A stretch of 61,772 nt of DNA from an uncultured Verrucomicrobiota bacterium (lineage in GTDB: Bacteria; Verrucomicrobiota; Verrucomicrobiia; Limisphaerales; UBA9464): NCBI GenBank assembly GCA_903880005.1, contig CAIRNV010000305.1:1-61772 (forward strand), written 5' to 3'. This document shows, piece after piece, positions 25,840-34,839 of the stretch. Both the position numbers and the translations under genes were made by a program. The number at the start of each line of letters is the position of its first letter. Within the stretch, counting starts at the first letter, position 1. The notes under the pieces were generated by a model that worked only from the letters and a program-made list of their open reading frames with translations, had not been told where the DNA came from and did not search any database.

Positions 25840-27115
25840 GTGGACAAGTTGGGCAGCCTGCGCGGGGCTGGCGTGGGCGACGGCGGCGGGGGCATGGGCG
25901 GGTGACTTCGTTCACGCGCCGGCCCAACCGACGCTGGACCGGTTGCTGTACCCGTTCGCGCCGGATGGCGGCACACGGGGCATTGCGTACACCTTTGGCT
26001 CGTTCGACTCGCGCTTCGACACCCGCGACGCCCAAGTGTTGATGGGCTGGGACTTGGCGGGCACGGAGGTCCCCGTCGGCTTGAAGCCATCGCGGTACCT
26101 CGTGCGGCGGCTGCGGATCTCGGTGCAAGTGGTGTCCGACGCCTCGTTCGAGTACGACCCCACCCATGACGTCGCGTGGACCTACGCGACCAATCAGCCC
26201 GGCTACATCAAGGACATGGACTTGGGTCGGCCGGCGGAGGTCGTGGGGGCGGCGTTTCGCAATGGATTCACGGCGGAGACGTTCAAGGAGACGTCGCCCT
26301 TCGGCTTCGTGGGTTCCTTTGTCGCGTCCAACATCGCCATCCAGACGCGCAATGCCTACGCCGCCGCATTCGGGCCAGACGGCGCGTTGGTGGACATCGC
26401 CAACAATGTCGGGCAGGTGAATGCGGCGTACACGAACGGGACGTTCGAGGTGGTTCCTTGGGCGGTAGGCCGCGCCCAGGATGTTCAACCCGGCCAGCGG
26501 GTACCGTTTGGCACGTGGTTTGACTTCGACATCAACCTCTCGGACCCGCTCGTGGCCGCGTACGTCCAAGCGGGCCTCAGCGAAGGCCGCCTTCGCTTCT
26601 TCCTCACGTCGCTGCACCCGGCGGCCCAGTCCGGCTTTGGCGGGGCCGGCGCATACCCGTACTGGAGCCTTCGCGAGAACCTGCTCGGCGATCCGCCCCG
26701 GCTGGAACTCATCGGCACGGCCGTGACGGACACCGACTCGGATGGCAACGGCGTTCCGGATGACTGGGAACGCTTCTACTTCGGCCCAGCGGGATCCAAG
26801 CGTGATGCTGACATGGACCAGGACGGCGTGTCCAACGTGCAGGAGTGGCGGGATGGAACGGATCCCACGAACCCGCGGAGTGCGTTGCTGGTCTCGGGCA
26901 TGAATTGGAAGGGCTCCGGCACGGTGCTGCGCTTCCCGGTGGCACCGGGCAGGCGACATACGGTGGAGAGCAGCTCGGACCTCAAGTCATGGAGGCCAGC
27001 AACGGGCCGCATGACGTTTCGCGGGGACGGCCTTGCGGAATGGATGGAGGAGGATCCAGCCCTGCCCCCCGCGGGACCGGCGGCCCGCTTTTACCGCGTC
27101 GTGAGCACGGAATGA
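25811..27115 (+). CDS. Secreted protein with TSP3-like calcium motifs and Verrucomicrobial C-terminal tail
   Basis: 434 residues of unknown function. Signal peptide TSWAACAGLAWATAAGAWAG is followed by a large beta-rich domain (residues 40-290). Next comes a thrombospondin type-3-like segment (DTDSDGNGVPDDWERFYFG, DADMDQDGVSNVQEWRDGT) with Asp-rich calcium-binding loops. The last 75 residues hold VESSSDLKSWRPATG and end in ARFYRVVSTE, the same ending seen in the giant protein at 50452-58995. The start overlaps the PEP-CTERM gene by 29 bases, so they are co-translated and probably act together at the surface. ATGs at 25781 and 25820 are also in frame. Confidence 0.75.
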   Translation: MERMRAHVREWTSWAACAGLAWATAAGAWAGDFVHAPAQPTLDRLLYPFAPDGGTRGIAYTFGSFDSRFDTRDAQVLMGWDLAGTEVPVGLKPSRYLVRRLRISVQVVSDASFEYDPTHDVAWTYATNQPGYIKDMDLGRPAEVVGAAFRNGFTAETFKETSPFGFVGSFVASNIAIQTRNAYAAAFGPDGALVDIANNVGQVNAAYTNGTFEVVPWAVGRAQDVQPGQRVPFGTWFDFDINLSDPLVAAYVQAGLSEGRLRFFLTSLHPAAQSGFGGAGAYPYWSLRENLLGDPPRLELIGTAVTDTDSDGNGVPDDWERFYFGPAGSKRDADMDQDGVSNVQEWRDGTDPTNPRSALLVSGMNWKGSGTVLRFPVAPGRRHTVESSSDLKSWRPATGRMTFRGDGLAEWMEEDPALPPAGPAARFYRVVSTE

Positions 27116-27398
27116 TCCGGGATGATTCGGTCGGCAGGGAAATGATGGCGCCGCGGGCAAAGTGGCAGCGACATCCCGCCGCTGGACGTGATCCAACCAG
27201 AGCCGAGACGGCTCTGCCACGTTTCCGCCGGGTGCGGACACCCGGCCTACCACCCGGACCGGCCCCTTCCAACCTCACCCGCCAGGTGAGGTCTCGGATG
27301 GATCCCACAGGGCCTCTTTGCCTTGATGGGACGGCCATTTCCTTGCCTTGAAGCCCTCTTTGACTGCCGTTTTTGGGGTGAACCGTTCCGAATGATCC
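27116..27398. other. Intergenic stretch with two perfect hairpins and a degenerate repeat fragment
   Basis: Bases 27118-27150 resemble the GGAACGATTC...GGGAAGTGATTGCG arm of the dispersed palindromic repeat. Then AGAGCCG-AGA-CGGCTCT (27199-27215) and GCCGGGTG-CGGA-CACCCGGC (27227-27246) form two perfect hairpins. They may be termination or structured-RNA elements for the gene pair to the left; there is no clear T-run. I see no gene here. Confidence 0.45.
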
Positions 27399-28292
27399 CT
27401 AACGAGCCGGGGCGCCCTTCATGGCGGCGATGACGGCAGCCAGGATGAGGATGCCGCCCGCGACGCGTAGCAGGAAGGTGCGTCGGCCGACGGACGCGCG
27501 CTCGGTGTTCCCAAACCAGCGTCCGGCCCACCACACGAGCGCGAGGCTCCAGAGCCCGCGCGTGCCGTACACGACGTTGACCCCGGCCGCGTCACGCCAA
27601 TGCCCGATCGACCACGTCACCAAGATGGCCTGCAACGCGGAGCATGCCGTGGCCAAGCCAATCCACTTCCAGGCCGCCTTGGGCGCGCGAAGCGATGCCC
27701 GGCCGAGAAAGGGCAGGAACAGCAGCGACTCCCCCGCGAGCGCCAGGAACAGGAGAGGGAGGAAGTTGAAGGTGCCAAAAGGCGCGGCCCAGAGCTGGAT
27801 CAGGACGTCCGTGAGGGCGAAGCAAGCCGCGCAGCCCAAGGCGAGGAGGATCGTGAGGCCCGTCCGGCGACCACCGTGCCAGTCGGCGGCGCCCATCACC
27901 AGGACGCCGCCCGTCGCCAGCCCCGCCGCCAGGAATTGAGGTGGCGTCACCGGCCAATCGAAGACCACCCGCCCCAGCAAGGCCACCATCACCACCTTCG
28001 ATCCCAGCAACGGCGTCGCCACCGAGACATCCCCAAGCCGAAGCGACAAGACGTTGAGCAAGTGCCCGAGGACGAAAGCCGTGGCCGTGATGGCGGGCAG
28101 ATGCAGCAGGCCCCAGGGCACCGGCCTTTCCTCAAGGAGAAACAGCGGCAGGAACGCGACGGCGAGGACGACGTTGTTGAGGATGACGGCGTGGGCGACG
28201 CCCGCGCCCTCGGCGAAGGCCCGCTTGTAAACCAGCGACCCCATCGCAAAGGCCACGGCTGCCAACAACGGCACCAAAAGGTACAACGTCAT
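27399..28292 (-). CDS. EamA/DMT-superfamily membrane transporter
   Basis: 297 residues with about ten hydrophobic segments arranged as two EamA halves. The first includes GSLVYKRAFAEGAGVAHAVI and LRLGDVSVATPLLGSKVVMV; the second includes FALTDVLIQLWAAPFGTFNF and GLATACSALQAILVTWSIGH. DMT proteins export metabolites or nucleotide sugars; the substrate cannot be read from sequence. Its ATG overlaps the acyltransferase stop by 4 bases, and it is the last gene of the MBL-hydrolase/acyltransferase unit. Confidence 0.82.
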   Translation of the reverse strand: MTLYLLVPLLAAVAFAMGSLVYKRAFAEGAGVAHAVILNNVVLAVAFLPLFLLEERPVPWGLLHLPAITATAFVLGHLLNVLSLRLGDVSVATPLLGSKVVMVALLGRVVFDWPVTPPQFLAAGLATGGVLVMGAADWHGGRRTGLTILLALGCAACFALTDVLIQLWAAPFGTFNFLPLLFLALAGESLLFLPFLGRASLRAPKAAWKWIGLATACSALQAILVTWSIGHWRDAAGVNVVYGTRGLWSLALVWWAGRWFGNTERASVGRRTFLLRVAGGILILAAVIAAMKGAPAR

Positions 28293-28963
28293 GGGCCGCG
28301 CTTCCCGAGTCGGTCAATCGATGCCATGAGCGTGTCGGCCACTTCCTGGTAGATCGCCTTGAGCCGTTCCTTGCCGCAGTGGCGGGACTCGGCACGGAGC
28401 GCGGCGAAATCCATGGGGGCACCGAAAATGACGGTGATTCGACGGGGCCGCGGCCATGCATGGTGCCGTCCCCATGCCTCGAAACCACCCACCACGCAGA
28501 CCGGGATCACGGGTGCGTCCGACTTGATCACCGTCAGCCCAATCCCGGCTCGTGCGGGCTTGAGCGTGCCGTCGGGTGACCGTGTTCCCTCGGGAAACAA
28601 GAGAATCCCCTCCCCTGCGGCGAGACGGTCGAGAACGGTCTTGAGGCCGGCGCCGCCGCCGCCATCGCGATCCACCGGCACGGCGTTGAGCTGTCGAATG
28701 ATCCAACCCAAGCCGGGGATGTCGAAGAGCGACTTGCGGGCAAGGAAGTAGATGCCGCGCGGCAGGGCACAGCCAATCAGGGGCGGATCCGCGAAGCTCA
28801 CGTGGTTGGACGCAAGGATCACCGGGCCCGTGGGCGGCACGTGCTCCACGCCCTCGGCCCGGAATCGGAACCAGACCCGGGCCATGGAGGCCACCACGAC
28901 GGCGCAGGCCCGGTACAGCCATCGGGCCGGGCGCGCCTCGGTGGTTGCCTGCCTCGGGTTCAT
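28289..28963 (-). CDS. 1-acyl-glycerol-3-phosphate acyltransferase (PlsC family)
   Basis: 224 residues. The HX4D catalytic motif is SNHVSFADPP (His54 and Asp59); the acyl-acceptor phosphate motif is LLFPEGTRSPDGTLKPARAG; and IPVCVVGGFEAWG marks the fourth block. One hydrophobic helix near residues 15-30 would hold it at the inner membrane, where it adds the second acyl chain in phospholipid synthesis. The start MNPRQATTEARPARW lies one base past the MBL hydrolase stop (TGAgATG). A longer in-frame start at 28993 would overlap that gene. The stop overlaps the DMT gene start. Confidence 0.9.
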   Translation of the reverse strand: MNPRQATTEARPARWLYRACAVVVASMARVWFRFRAEGVEHVPPTGPVILASNHVSFADPPLIGCALPRGIYFLARKSLFDIPGLGWIIRQLNAVPVDRDGGGGAGLKTVLDRLAAGEGILLFPEGTRSPDGTLKPARAGIGLTVIKSDAPVIPVCVVGGFEAWGRHHAWPRPRRITVIFGAPMDFAALRAESRHCGKERLKAIYQEVADTLMASIDRLGKRGP

Positions 28964-28964
28964 C

Positions 28965-29744
28965 TCATTCGATTTCCACGCGCAACCCGTCATGGGCCAA
29001 GGTCACGCCATCCGGCATCTCCGCTTGATCCCGGTCGTGGTCGTAGTCGTGGGTGAGGTGGGTGAAGAAGGTGCGCCCCGCCCCGATTCGCCGCGCGGTG
29101 GTCAGCGCCTCGTCCAGGCACATGTGCGTCGGGTGCGGGTCGCGCCGGAGGGCATCCAGCACGACGACCTCGCAGCCCCGGGCCGCCTCGATCGCCGCCG
29201 GCGTCACCTCCTTGCAGTCGCTGTAGTACGCGAGTCGCCGACCCTCGTGCTCGAACAGGAACCCGAGCGTCTCAATGCTGCCGTGGGGAAGCGGGAAGGG
29301 CCGGACGTGGATGTCGCCCACGCGGAAGGGACCGTCGATGATGAGCGGCTTCGGTTGGAAATAGGAACGGGGGATGGGACGGCCGTCGAAGGCGTATTCG
29401 TAGATGCGTTGGAGGTCGCGCATGGTGACCTCGGAGGCATGGACGGGCAGCCCGCCACCCCGCAGGTCGCAAACCCGGCGACAATCATCCATGCCCATCA
29501 CGTGGTCCGCATGCGCGTGCGTGATGAGCACGGCGTCCAGGTAACCCAAACCTTCCCGGAGCATCTGCATCCGGAAATCCGGGGTGGTGTCCACGACAAG
29601 CCGGGTTTGGTCGGTCTCGACGTAAATGGACGACCGGAGGCGATGGTTTCGGGGGTTGGCGAGGAAGTCGGCAGGGTAGGCCTTGCCGATGATGGGGACG
29701 CCTTGCGAGGTGCCGGTGCCCAGAAACCGGAACGAGAATGACAT
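28965..29744 (-). CDS. MBL-fold metallo-hydrolase (PhnP-like)
   Basis: 259 residues. The N-terminal [16 protein letters not shown] and the metal motif [16 protein letters not shown] (His76, His78, Asp80 and His81) are typical of the PhnP and RNase Z-like branch of the metallo-beta-lactamase fold. Further ligands are in [20 protein letters not shown] and HLTHDYDHD near the end. PhnP hydrolyses cyclic phosphoribosyl phosphates, but no other phn genes are here, so the substrate may be another phosphodiester. It heads a three-gene unit with the acyltransferase and DMT transporter. Confidence 0.87.
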   Translation of the reverse strand: MSFSFRFLGTGTSQGVPIIGKAYPADFLANPRNHRLRSSIYVETDQTRLVVDTTPDFRMQMLREGLGYLDAVLITHAHADHVMGMDDCRRVCDLRGGGLPVHASEVTMRDLQRIYEYAFDGRPIPRSYFQPKPLIIDGPFRVGDIHVRPFPLPHGSIETLGFLFEHEGRRLAYYSDCKEVTPAAIEAARGCEVVVLDALRRDPHPTHMCLDEALTTARRIGAGRTFFTHLTHDYDHDRDQAEMPDGVTLAHDGLRVEIE

Positions 29745-29866
29745 CGAGTCGGGAGGCTGCCCCAGACGTCAAGAAATGCCAGCGGTCAATCCGGGAACTG
29801 CAACGTGTACCAGCCCACAACAAAGCGTCGCCACGGGATGTCGATGCACGCGTCGCCGCGCGTCGG

Positions 29867-30025
29867 TCAGCGTCCCTCGGTCAGCCCTGCCGGGAGCCCG
29901 GACTCCCAGCTCTTGGGCGTGGACCACGGCCGGGTGCTCAACTCGTCTTCTGACTTGCAACCCACCGCGAGGAATGAGGCGGCGGCAACCAACAACATCG
30001 CAACCAGCGGACGGCTCGTCTTCAT
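29867..30025 (-). CDS. Small putative lipoprotein
   Basis: 52 residues: MKTSRPLVAMLLVAAASFLA and lipobox AVGC, then a short polar tail KSEDELSTRPWSTPKSWESG. The hydrophobic start and Cys at residue 23 suggest a lipid-anchored small protein. It starts 7 bases after the stop of the coiled-coil gene and is likely co-transcribed with it. No function is known. Similar STRPWN/PxxW tails follow lipoboxes in small Verrucomicrobial proteins, as far as I can recall. Confidence 0.65.
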   Translation of the reverse strand: MKTSRPLVAMLLVAAASFLAVGCKSEDELSTRPWSTPKSWESGLPAGLTEGR

Positions 30026-30032
30026 GGACGAA

Positions 30033-30788
30033 CTAGTACAGAACTTGGTCGTTTTCGGCAACGCGCACGTCGCCCTGCTTCCAGGCCGGAAGGATGTTGG
30101 CAATGGCGCGATTGGCCTCGACGGAGACGACGGCGGCCTTGCCGATAAGCTTGTTGCCGCGACGAATGAGGAACTCGCCGCGCTCCTTCACGCCTTGGTT
30201 CTCGCCGATGTCGAGCAGCACGAAGTCCTGGAGCGGTCCCACGGCCAGCACGTTGCCCTTGAGGCCGTCGGGCATCTTCACCTTCTCGTCGGGGGCCTCG
30301 TACTTCGCCAGCCGGTTTTCGAGGCGACCGATGCGCTTGAGGAAAATGGCCTTCTCGTCCTCGAGGGCGACCTTCGCCTCGGCGGTCTTCTTCAAGTCAG
30401 CCCGAATCTGGATGACTTGGTCGGGCTTGACGCCCAGCGCCTGCCATTGGGCGAGTTCGGCTTGGGCCTCGTTCCTCTCCTTGGTGGTCTTCGCGAGGTT
30501 GGCGTCCAGTTGATCCGCGCGCTTCTTGTTGTTGCTGGCCGCAACCGTGGCCTCCTCGAGCTGGGTCTTCGTGGTGTCGAGTTCCTTCGACCGCGCCTCG
30601 AGGTCGGACGACGTCTTCTTCAGGTCGGACTTGGTCTTGTCCAAGGCCGTCTGGGTCTCCTGCAAGTTCTGGGTGGTGGTGGCGAGGTTCGTCCGGAGAT
30701 CCTTCACAGTCGGCTCGGTGAACATGAACGAGACGACGAGGCTGCCGATGGCAGCGAGAACGGCGAGAATGAGGGCAACGCGCAACAT
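30033..30788 (-). CDS. Membrane-anchored coiled-coil protein
   Basis: 251 residues. One N-terminal membrane segment (VALILAVLAAIGSLVVSFMF) is followed by a long heptad-rich coiled coil (about residues 28-165) and a C-terminal beta-rich domain (NVLAVGPLQDFVLLDIGENQ to WKQGDVRVAENDQVLY). The NQGV-x-G and FLIRRGNKLIGKAAVVSVEA wording resembles a conserved beta-barrel module found at the end of coiled-coil envelope proteins in this phylum. It probably spans the periplasm. It is followed by the small lipoprotein 7 bases downstream. Function unknown. Confidence 0.75.
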   Translation of the reverse strand: MLRVALILAVLAAIGSLVVSFMFTEPTVKDLRTNLATTTQNLQETQTALDKTKSDLKKTSSDLEARSKELDTTKTQLEEATVAASNNKKRADQLDANLAKTTKERNEAQAELAQWQALGVKPDQVIQIRADLKKTAEAKVALEDEKAIFLKRIGRLENRLAKYEAPDEKVKMPDGLKGNVLAVGPLQDFVLLDIGENQGVKERGEFLIRRGNKLIGKAAVVSVEANRAIANILPAWKQGDVRVAENDQVLY

Positions 30789-30928
30789 GACAGGAACTGT
30801 TTGCCGCAGGCTATGGGAGGCGGAATCACGGTGTCAACGACCGGGGCGGGGAAGTTGTCGGCTTCCAACCCTTGGGATCGTTGGCCTTGGCGGACCCGTC
30901 CCGGGCGAAGCCCACCCACTCATCGCGA

Positions 30929-31044
30929 AGCCGCAACGATTCAGCTGGGAGGGAAGTGATTGCGAAGCAGATGAGCGAACGACGAAGGATGTGCCGAGGC
31001 AGAGCAAGCCCGCACGACCGATCGAATGGAGTCGCTCCGGCTCA
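30929..31044 (-). repeat. Dispersed palindromic repeat, copy C (internally shortened)
   Basis: 116 bp in the opposite direction to copy A: outer arms GCCGCAACGATTCAGCTGGG and the complement of CTGAGCCGGAGCGACTCCAT. The GGAGGGAAGTGATTGCGAAG block and CGCACGACCGATCG block are kept, but the central loop and part of the arms are lost or changed. Its right end contains the stop codon of the membrane-protein gene at 31042. Confidence 0.75.
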
Positions 31045-31584
31045 GCCACGCTCCGTCAACGACAGCAGCGCCACCGCCGCGCCAAAGGCCGCCACCGCCG
31101 CCCCCAGGCGCGTGACGCGCGACGGAGAGGCGGCCAGCCATGCCGTCAGGTCTCGTACACGCCAAGGCGACCCCACCCACCACACCGCGCACACGATCAC
31201 CGCGTAGCTCCAGAACGACAGGACCAGCGACCACGGGTTGTCGCTCGGGCGGCGCACGTCCAGCACCAGGTCGCACGCCAGCAAGGCCAGCACGCACGCG
31301 CCGCGCACCGACAGGTAGTCCTGCACGAAGATGCAGCACCCCACCCCCAGCAATCCAAAGCCCCCGTACAGCACCGGGCGCCACTCCGCGAAGTCCTGGA
31401 TCTCCGAGCGATAAAGGTTCGAGACGAACCACGCCGTCCCGGCGAGCATCAACAGCATCCCAATGCCCACCTTGCGGGGGAACGCCCTCAGCCACTCCCC
31501 GGCGGCCGCCGGCTTCAACAGCAACGCCAGCCCCGCCAACGCGTGTGCCCCGCCCACGCCCAGGTAAACCTCCGACAATTTCAT
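31042..31584 (-). CDS. Small multi-pass membrane protein
   Basis: 180 residues with about five hydrophobic segments (YLGVGGAHALAGLALLLKPA, KVGIGMLLMLAGTAWFVSNL, the VLYGGFGLLGVGCCIF region, CVLALLACDLVLDV and SFWSYAVIVCAVWWVG). I recognise no family. Its ATG overlaps the miaB stop in an ATGA junction, so expression is coupled to miaB. The stop codon is inside the end of palindromic repeat copy C, which suggests that the element inserted at or near the end of the gene. Confidence 0.72.
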   Translation of the reverse strand: MKLSEVYLGVGGAHALAGLALLLKPAAAGEWLRAFPRKVGIGMLLMLAGTAWFVSNLYRSEIQDFAEWRPVLYGGFGLLGVGCCIFVQDYLSVRGACVLALLACDLVLDVRRPSDNPWSLVLSFWSYAVIVCAVWWVGSPWRVRDLTAWLAASPSRVTRLGAAVAAFGAAVALLSLTERG

Positions 31585-32978
31585 GCGATGACGCCCTCTG
31601 ATTCCGGTTGATCCGCGACCCCCACGACGGCCGGGTCGCCATACAAGGTAAAGGTTCCCACCCGTTCCACCCGCAGGTCCATGACCTGTCCCACGTGCCG
31701 CGGCGCGCCCGGGAACACCACGATCTTGTTGCATCGCGTCCGCCCCTCCAGCCGGGCCGCGTTCCGTCGGCTCGGGCCCTCCACGAGGATCTCGACCGTT
31801 CGCCCCACCAACGCCTCGTAGCGTTGGGCCCCGATCTCGTTGACCAGGTCCAGCAGGCGTCGATGGCGTTCCTCGATCACCTCCTGGGGCCATTGCCCGT
31901 CCATCGAGGCGGCCGGCGTGTCGCGACGCTGCGAGTACTTGAAGACGAACGCGTTGTCGAAGCGCACCGCCCGGCACACGTCCAGCGTCTGCGCAAAGTC
32001 CTCCTCCGTCTCGCCCGGGAAGCCCACGATGATGTCCGTCGTGATCCCCATGCCGGGCCGCACGGCACGCAATCGCGCCACCAACGACTCGAACCGCTCG
32101 CGCGTGTACCCGCGATGCATCGCCTTCAAGATGCGATCCGACCCCGACTGGAGGGGCAGGTGGGCGCTTTCCACCAGCTTGGGCAGGCGGCCATAGGCCT
32201 CCACGAGGTCGTCGCCGTACCCCTTGGGATGCGGGGATGTGAACCGGATTCGGCGGAGGCCCTCGACGTCATGCAACGCGTCCAGCAACTGCACGAACCC
32301 GCTCCGCCCGTCGCGGGCCGGGATTTCGCGCCGCCCGAAGCTCGTCACGATCTGGCCCAGCAACGTGACCTCGCGCACGCCGCGCGCGACCAACCCCCGG
32401 GCTTCCTCGACGATCTCGTCGATCGACCGGCTCCGCTCGCGCCCGCGCGTGAAGGGCACGATGCAGAAGGTGCAGTGCTGGTTGCAGCCCTGCATGATGC
32501 TGATGAACGCCGTCACGGCCCGCGCCGCGCCCGATGCGACGTCGGCCGGCGCGAGGTGGGCGTCGATGCGCGACTGGCTTCCCTCCTCGTCCGCCGTGTC
32601 CACCACGGTCTCGGCCTGGCCCGAAAGGAGGGCGTCCAGGTGCTCGCCGGTCCGATGCGCCTTTTGGGTGCCGAGGACGAGGCGGACGCCGGGCACGTCC
32701 CGGACCAGCTCCGCCGCGCGGGACTGGGCCATGCAGCCGAGGAAGCCGAGGATCTTTCCGGGGTGATGGAGGCGCGCATGGCCGGCCACGGCGCGCATCT
32801 TGCCCAGCGCCTTTTGCTCGGCCAGGTCGCGCACGCTGCACGTGTTGAGGAGCACCACGTCGGCGCCGCGCTCGTCGTCCACCAAGACATGCCCGCGCGC
32901 GACCAACGACGCGGCGACCGCCTCGCTGTCGCGCTCGTTCATCTGGCAGCCGTAAGTCTTGATATGGACGCTCGCCAT
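31581..32978 (-). CDS. miaB: tRNA-2-methylthio-N6-isopentenyladenosine37 methylthiotransferase
   Basis: 465 residues. Three N-terminal cysteines bind the auxiliary iron-sulfur cluster (Cys11 in TYGCQMNERDSE, Cys47 in NTCSVRD, Cys82 in GCMAQ). The radical-SAM cluster motif is QGCNQHCTFCIVPFTRG (Cys165, Cys169 and Cys172), and a C-terminal TRAM domain covers the last 65 residues. It methylthiolates A37 of tRNAs reading UNN codons. NERDSE and the tryptophan-less IVPFTRGRE pattern favour MiaB over MtaB or RimO. The ATG 32978 gives the family start MASVHIKTYG. The membrane-protein gene follows with a 4-base overlap. Confidence 0.94.
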   Translation of the reverse strand: MASVHIKTYGCQMNERDSEAVAASLVARGHVLVDDERGADVVLLNTCSVRDLAEQKALGKMRAVAGHARLHHPGKILGFLGCMAQSRAAELVRDVPGVRLVLGTQKAHRTGEHLDALLSGQAETVVDTADEEGSQSRIDAHLAPADVASGAARAVTAFISIMQGCNQHCTFCIVPFTRGRERSRSIDEIVEEARGLVARGVREVTLLGQIVTSFGRREIPARDGRSGFVQLLDALHDVEGLRRIRFTSPHPKGYGDDLVEAYGRLPKLVESAHLPLQSGSDRILKAMHRGYTRERFESLVARLRAVRPGMGITTDIIVGFPGETEEDFAQTLDVCRAVRFDNAFVFKYSQRRDTPAASMDGQWPQEVIEERHRRLLDLVNEIGAQRYEALVGRTVEILVEGPSRRNAARLEGRTRCNKIVVFPGAPRHVGQVMDLRVERVGTFTLYGDPAVVGVADQPESEGVIA

Positions 32979-33061
32979 CGTGGCCGAATCGAGCCCGCAC
33001 CTTATGGAAGGTGGGCGTGCATGGGAAGGACGCCCTTGGCGAGCAAGGACGTCATGCAACA

Positions 33062-34621
33062 CTAGCCGCCGAGCGCGTGTTCCATGCTCTCGACGAGCGC
33101 ATGGAGGGAGGCGGCGATGATGTTGGAGCTGACGCCGACCGTGCCCCACTCGCGGGAGCCGTCGGTGGAGGTGATCAAGACGCGGGTGCGGGCGGCGGTG
33201 CCGGCGACGCCATCCAGGATGCGAACCTTGTAGTCCGTGAGGCGAACCTTGCTGATGCGCGGGAACGAACGGGACAAGGCGGCGCGCAAGGCGCCGTCGA
33301 GGGCGTTCACGGGGCCGTCGCCGTCGGCCACGGTGTGGTGGACGGCGTCGCCCACGCGGACCTTGACGGTGGCCTCGCAGACGGAGTCGGAAGGGTTGCC
33401 GCGCATGGAGACATGGAAGGCCTCGACGACGAAGCGGGGCTGGAGGCCGGGCTGGAGCATGCGTCGCACCAGCAAGGCGAGGGACGCCTCGGCGGCCTCG
33501 AACTCATGGCCCTCGTGCTCCAGGTCCTTCACGCGTTGCAGGATGGCCTTCACCTCGGGCTTGGTGTCGTCGAGGTCGAGCCCAAGGGAACGGGCCTTCA
33601 TGAGGATGTTGGCGCGACCGGAGAGGTCGCTGACGAGGATGTTGCGGGCATTGCCGACGAGCGAGGGGTCCACGTGCTCGTAGCTGGCGGCGAGCTTTTG
33701 GACGGCGTTGACGTGCGTGCCGCCCTTGTGGGCGAAGGCTGCGGAGCCCACCCACGGCTGGCGGGGGTTGTGCCGGATGTTGGCGATCTCGTCCACGAAC
33801 TGGGAAAGGTCCTTGAGCTTGCGGAGCGTGGCGGGCGTGACGACGCGGAGGCCCATCTTGAGCTGGAGGCAGGGCAAGGCGGTGATGAGGTTGCAGTTGC
33901 CGGTCCGCTCGCCATAGCCGTTGACCGTGCCCTGCACGTGCCGGGCTCCGGCGTCCACGGCCGCGAGCGCGTTGGCCACGCCCATGCCGATGTCGTCGTG
34001 CGTGTGGATGCCCACGGGGGCCGTGAGGCTGCCGCGCGCCGCGCGGGTGATGGCCGACACCTCGCCCGGGAGGCAGCCGCCGTTCGTGTCGCACAACACC
34101 ACCATGTCCGCGCCCGCCTTCTCCGCCGCCTGCCACGTCGCCATCGCGTACTCGCCGTCCAGCTTGTGGCCGTCGAAGCCGTGCTCCGCGTCGTAGATCA
34201 CCGTCTTCCCGTGGTCCTTCAGGTAGCGGACCGTGTCGCCGATCATGCCGAGGTTCTCGTCCGGCGAGCACCGCAGCACCTCGCGCACGTGGAGGAGGGA
34301 GGTCTTGCCGTAGATGGTGACCACGGGCGTGCCCGCCTCGAGGAGGAGCCGCACCTGCTCGTCGTCCTCGACGGCCACGCCCTTGCGACGCGTCGAGCCA
34401 AACGCCGCGAGGCGTGCCCTGCGGAACTTGCGGCGGCGCGCCTCCTTGAAGAACTCGATGTCCTTGGGGTTCGAGCCCGGCCAGCCGCCCTCGATGTAGT
34501 GGACGCCGAACTGGTCGAGCCGCTCCGCGATCCGGAGCTTGTCCGCCACCGAGAAGTTGACGCCCTCGCCCTGCGATCCGTCGCGCAGGGTCGTGTCGTA
34601 GATTTCCACCTGGGGTTTCAT
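33062..34621 (-). CDS. cimA: (R)-citramalate synthase
   Basis: 519 residues of the HMGL-like/isopropylmalate synthase family. The catalytic barrel opens with VEIYDTTLRDGSQGEGVNFS and carries GIHTHDDIGMGVANALAA (metal-binding His residues) and GTVNGYGERTGNCNL. The C-terminal LeuA dimer/regulatory domain runs from about residue 375 (FEAAEASLALLVRRML) to the end and contains DGDGPVNALDGAL. GSQGEG, the FEGGWPG-like YIEGGWPGSNPKD and the length separate it from LeuA and homocitrate synthase. It makes citramalate from pyruvate and acetyl-CoA for isoleucine synthesis. ATG 34621 starts the homology; a longer frame from 34732 reads through a terminator hairpin. Confidence 0.93.
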   Translation of the reverse strand: MKPQVEIYDTTLRDGSQGEGVNFSVADKLRIAERLDQFGVHYIEGGWPGSNPKDIEFFKEARRRKFRRARLAAFGSTRRKGVAVEDDEQVRLLLEAGTPVVTIYGKTSLLHVREVLRCSPDENLGMIGDTVRYLKDHGKTVIYDAEHGFDGHKLDGEYAMATWQAAEKAGADMVVLCDTNGGCLPGEVSAITRAARGSLTAPVGIHTHDDIGMGVANALAAVDAGARHVQGTVNGYGERTGNCNLITALPCLQLKMGLRVVTPATLRKLKDLSQFVDEIANIRHNPRQPWVGSAAFAHKGGTHVNAVQKLAASYEHVDPSLVGNARNILVSDLSGRANILMKARSLGLDLDDTKPEVKAILQRVKDLEHEGHEFEAAEASLALLVRRMLQPGLQPRFVVEAFHVSMRGNPSDSVCEATVKVRVGDAVHHTVADGDGPVNALDGALRAALSRSFPRISKVRLTDYKVRILDGVAGTAARTRVLITSTDGSREWGTVGVSSNIIAASLHALVESMEHALGG

Positions 34622-34663
34622 GTCTTGGCCGTGCTGGCCGGCGCGAGGGCGATGCCCAAATGG

Positions 34664-34697
34664 AAAACCCCGTTCCGCGCCGCGGAACGGGGTTTTT
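34664..34697 (-). terminator. Strong intrinsic terminator after the AddB-like gene
   Basis: A 15-bp perfect stem (AAAACCCCGTTCCGC and its complement) with a GCC loop, flanked by A-run and T-run on both sides, so it can stop transcription from either strand. It lies about 140 bases after the AddB-like stop and 43 bases before the cimA start. Confidence 0.88.
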
Positions 34698-34839
34698 CCA
34701 CCGGGGAAAACTCGTTCAGCGACGCCCCCCATGGGCGCCCATCACCAACGAGATGCTCCCGATCACCGGATTCACTCGTGACGTTGTGCCAAGCCACGGC
34801 CGGGGGCGGCAAGCCCGGATTCCGGCCCGCCCCCGTCCC

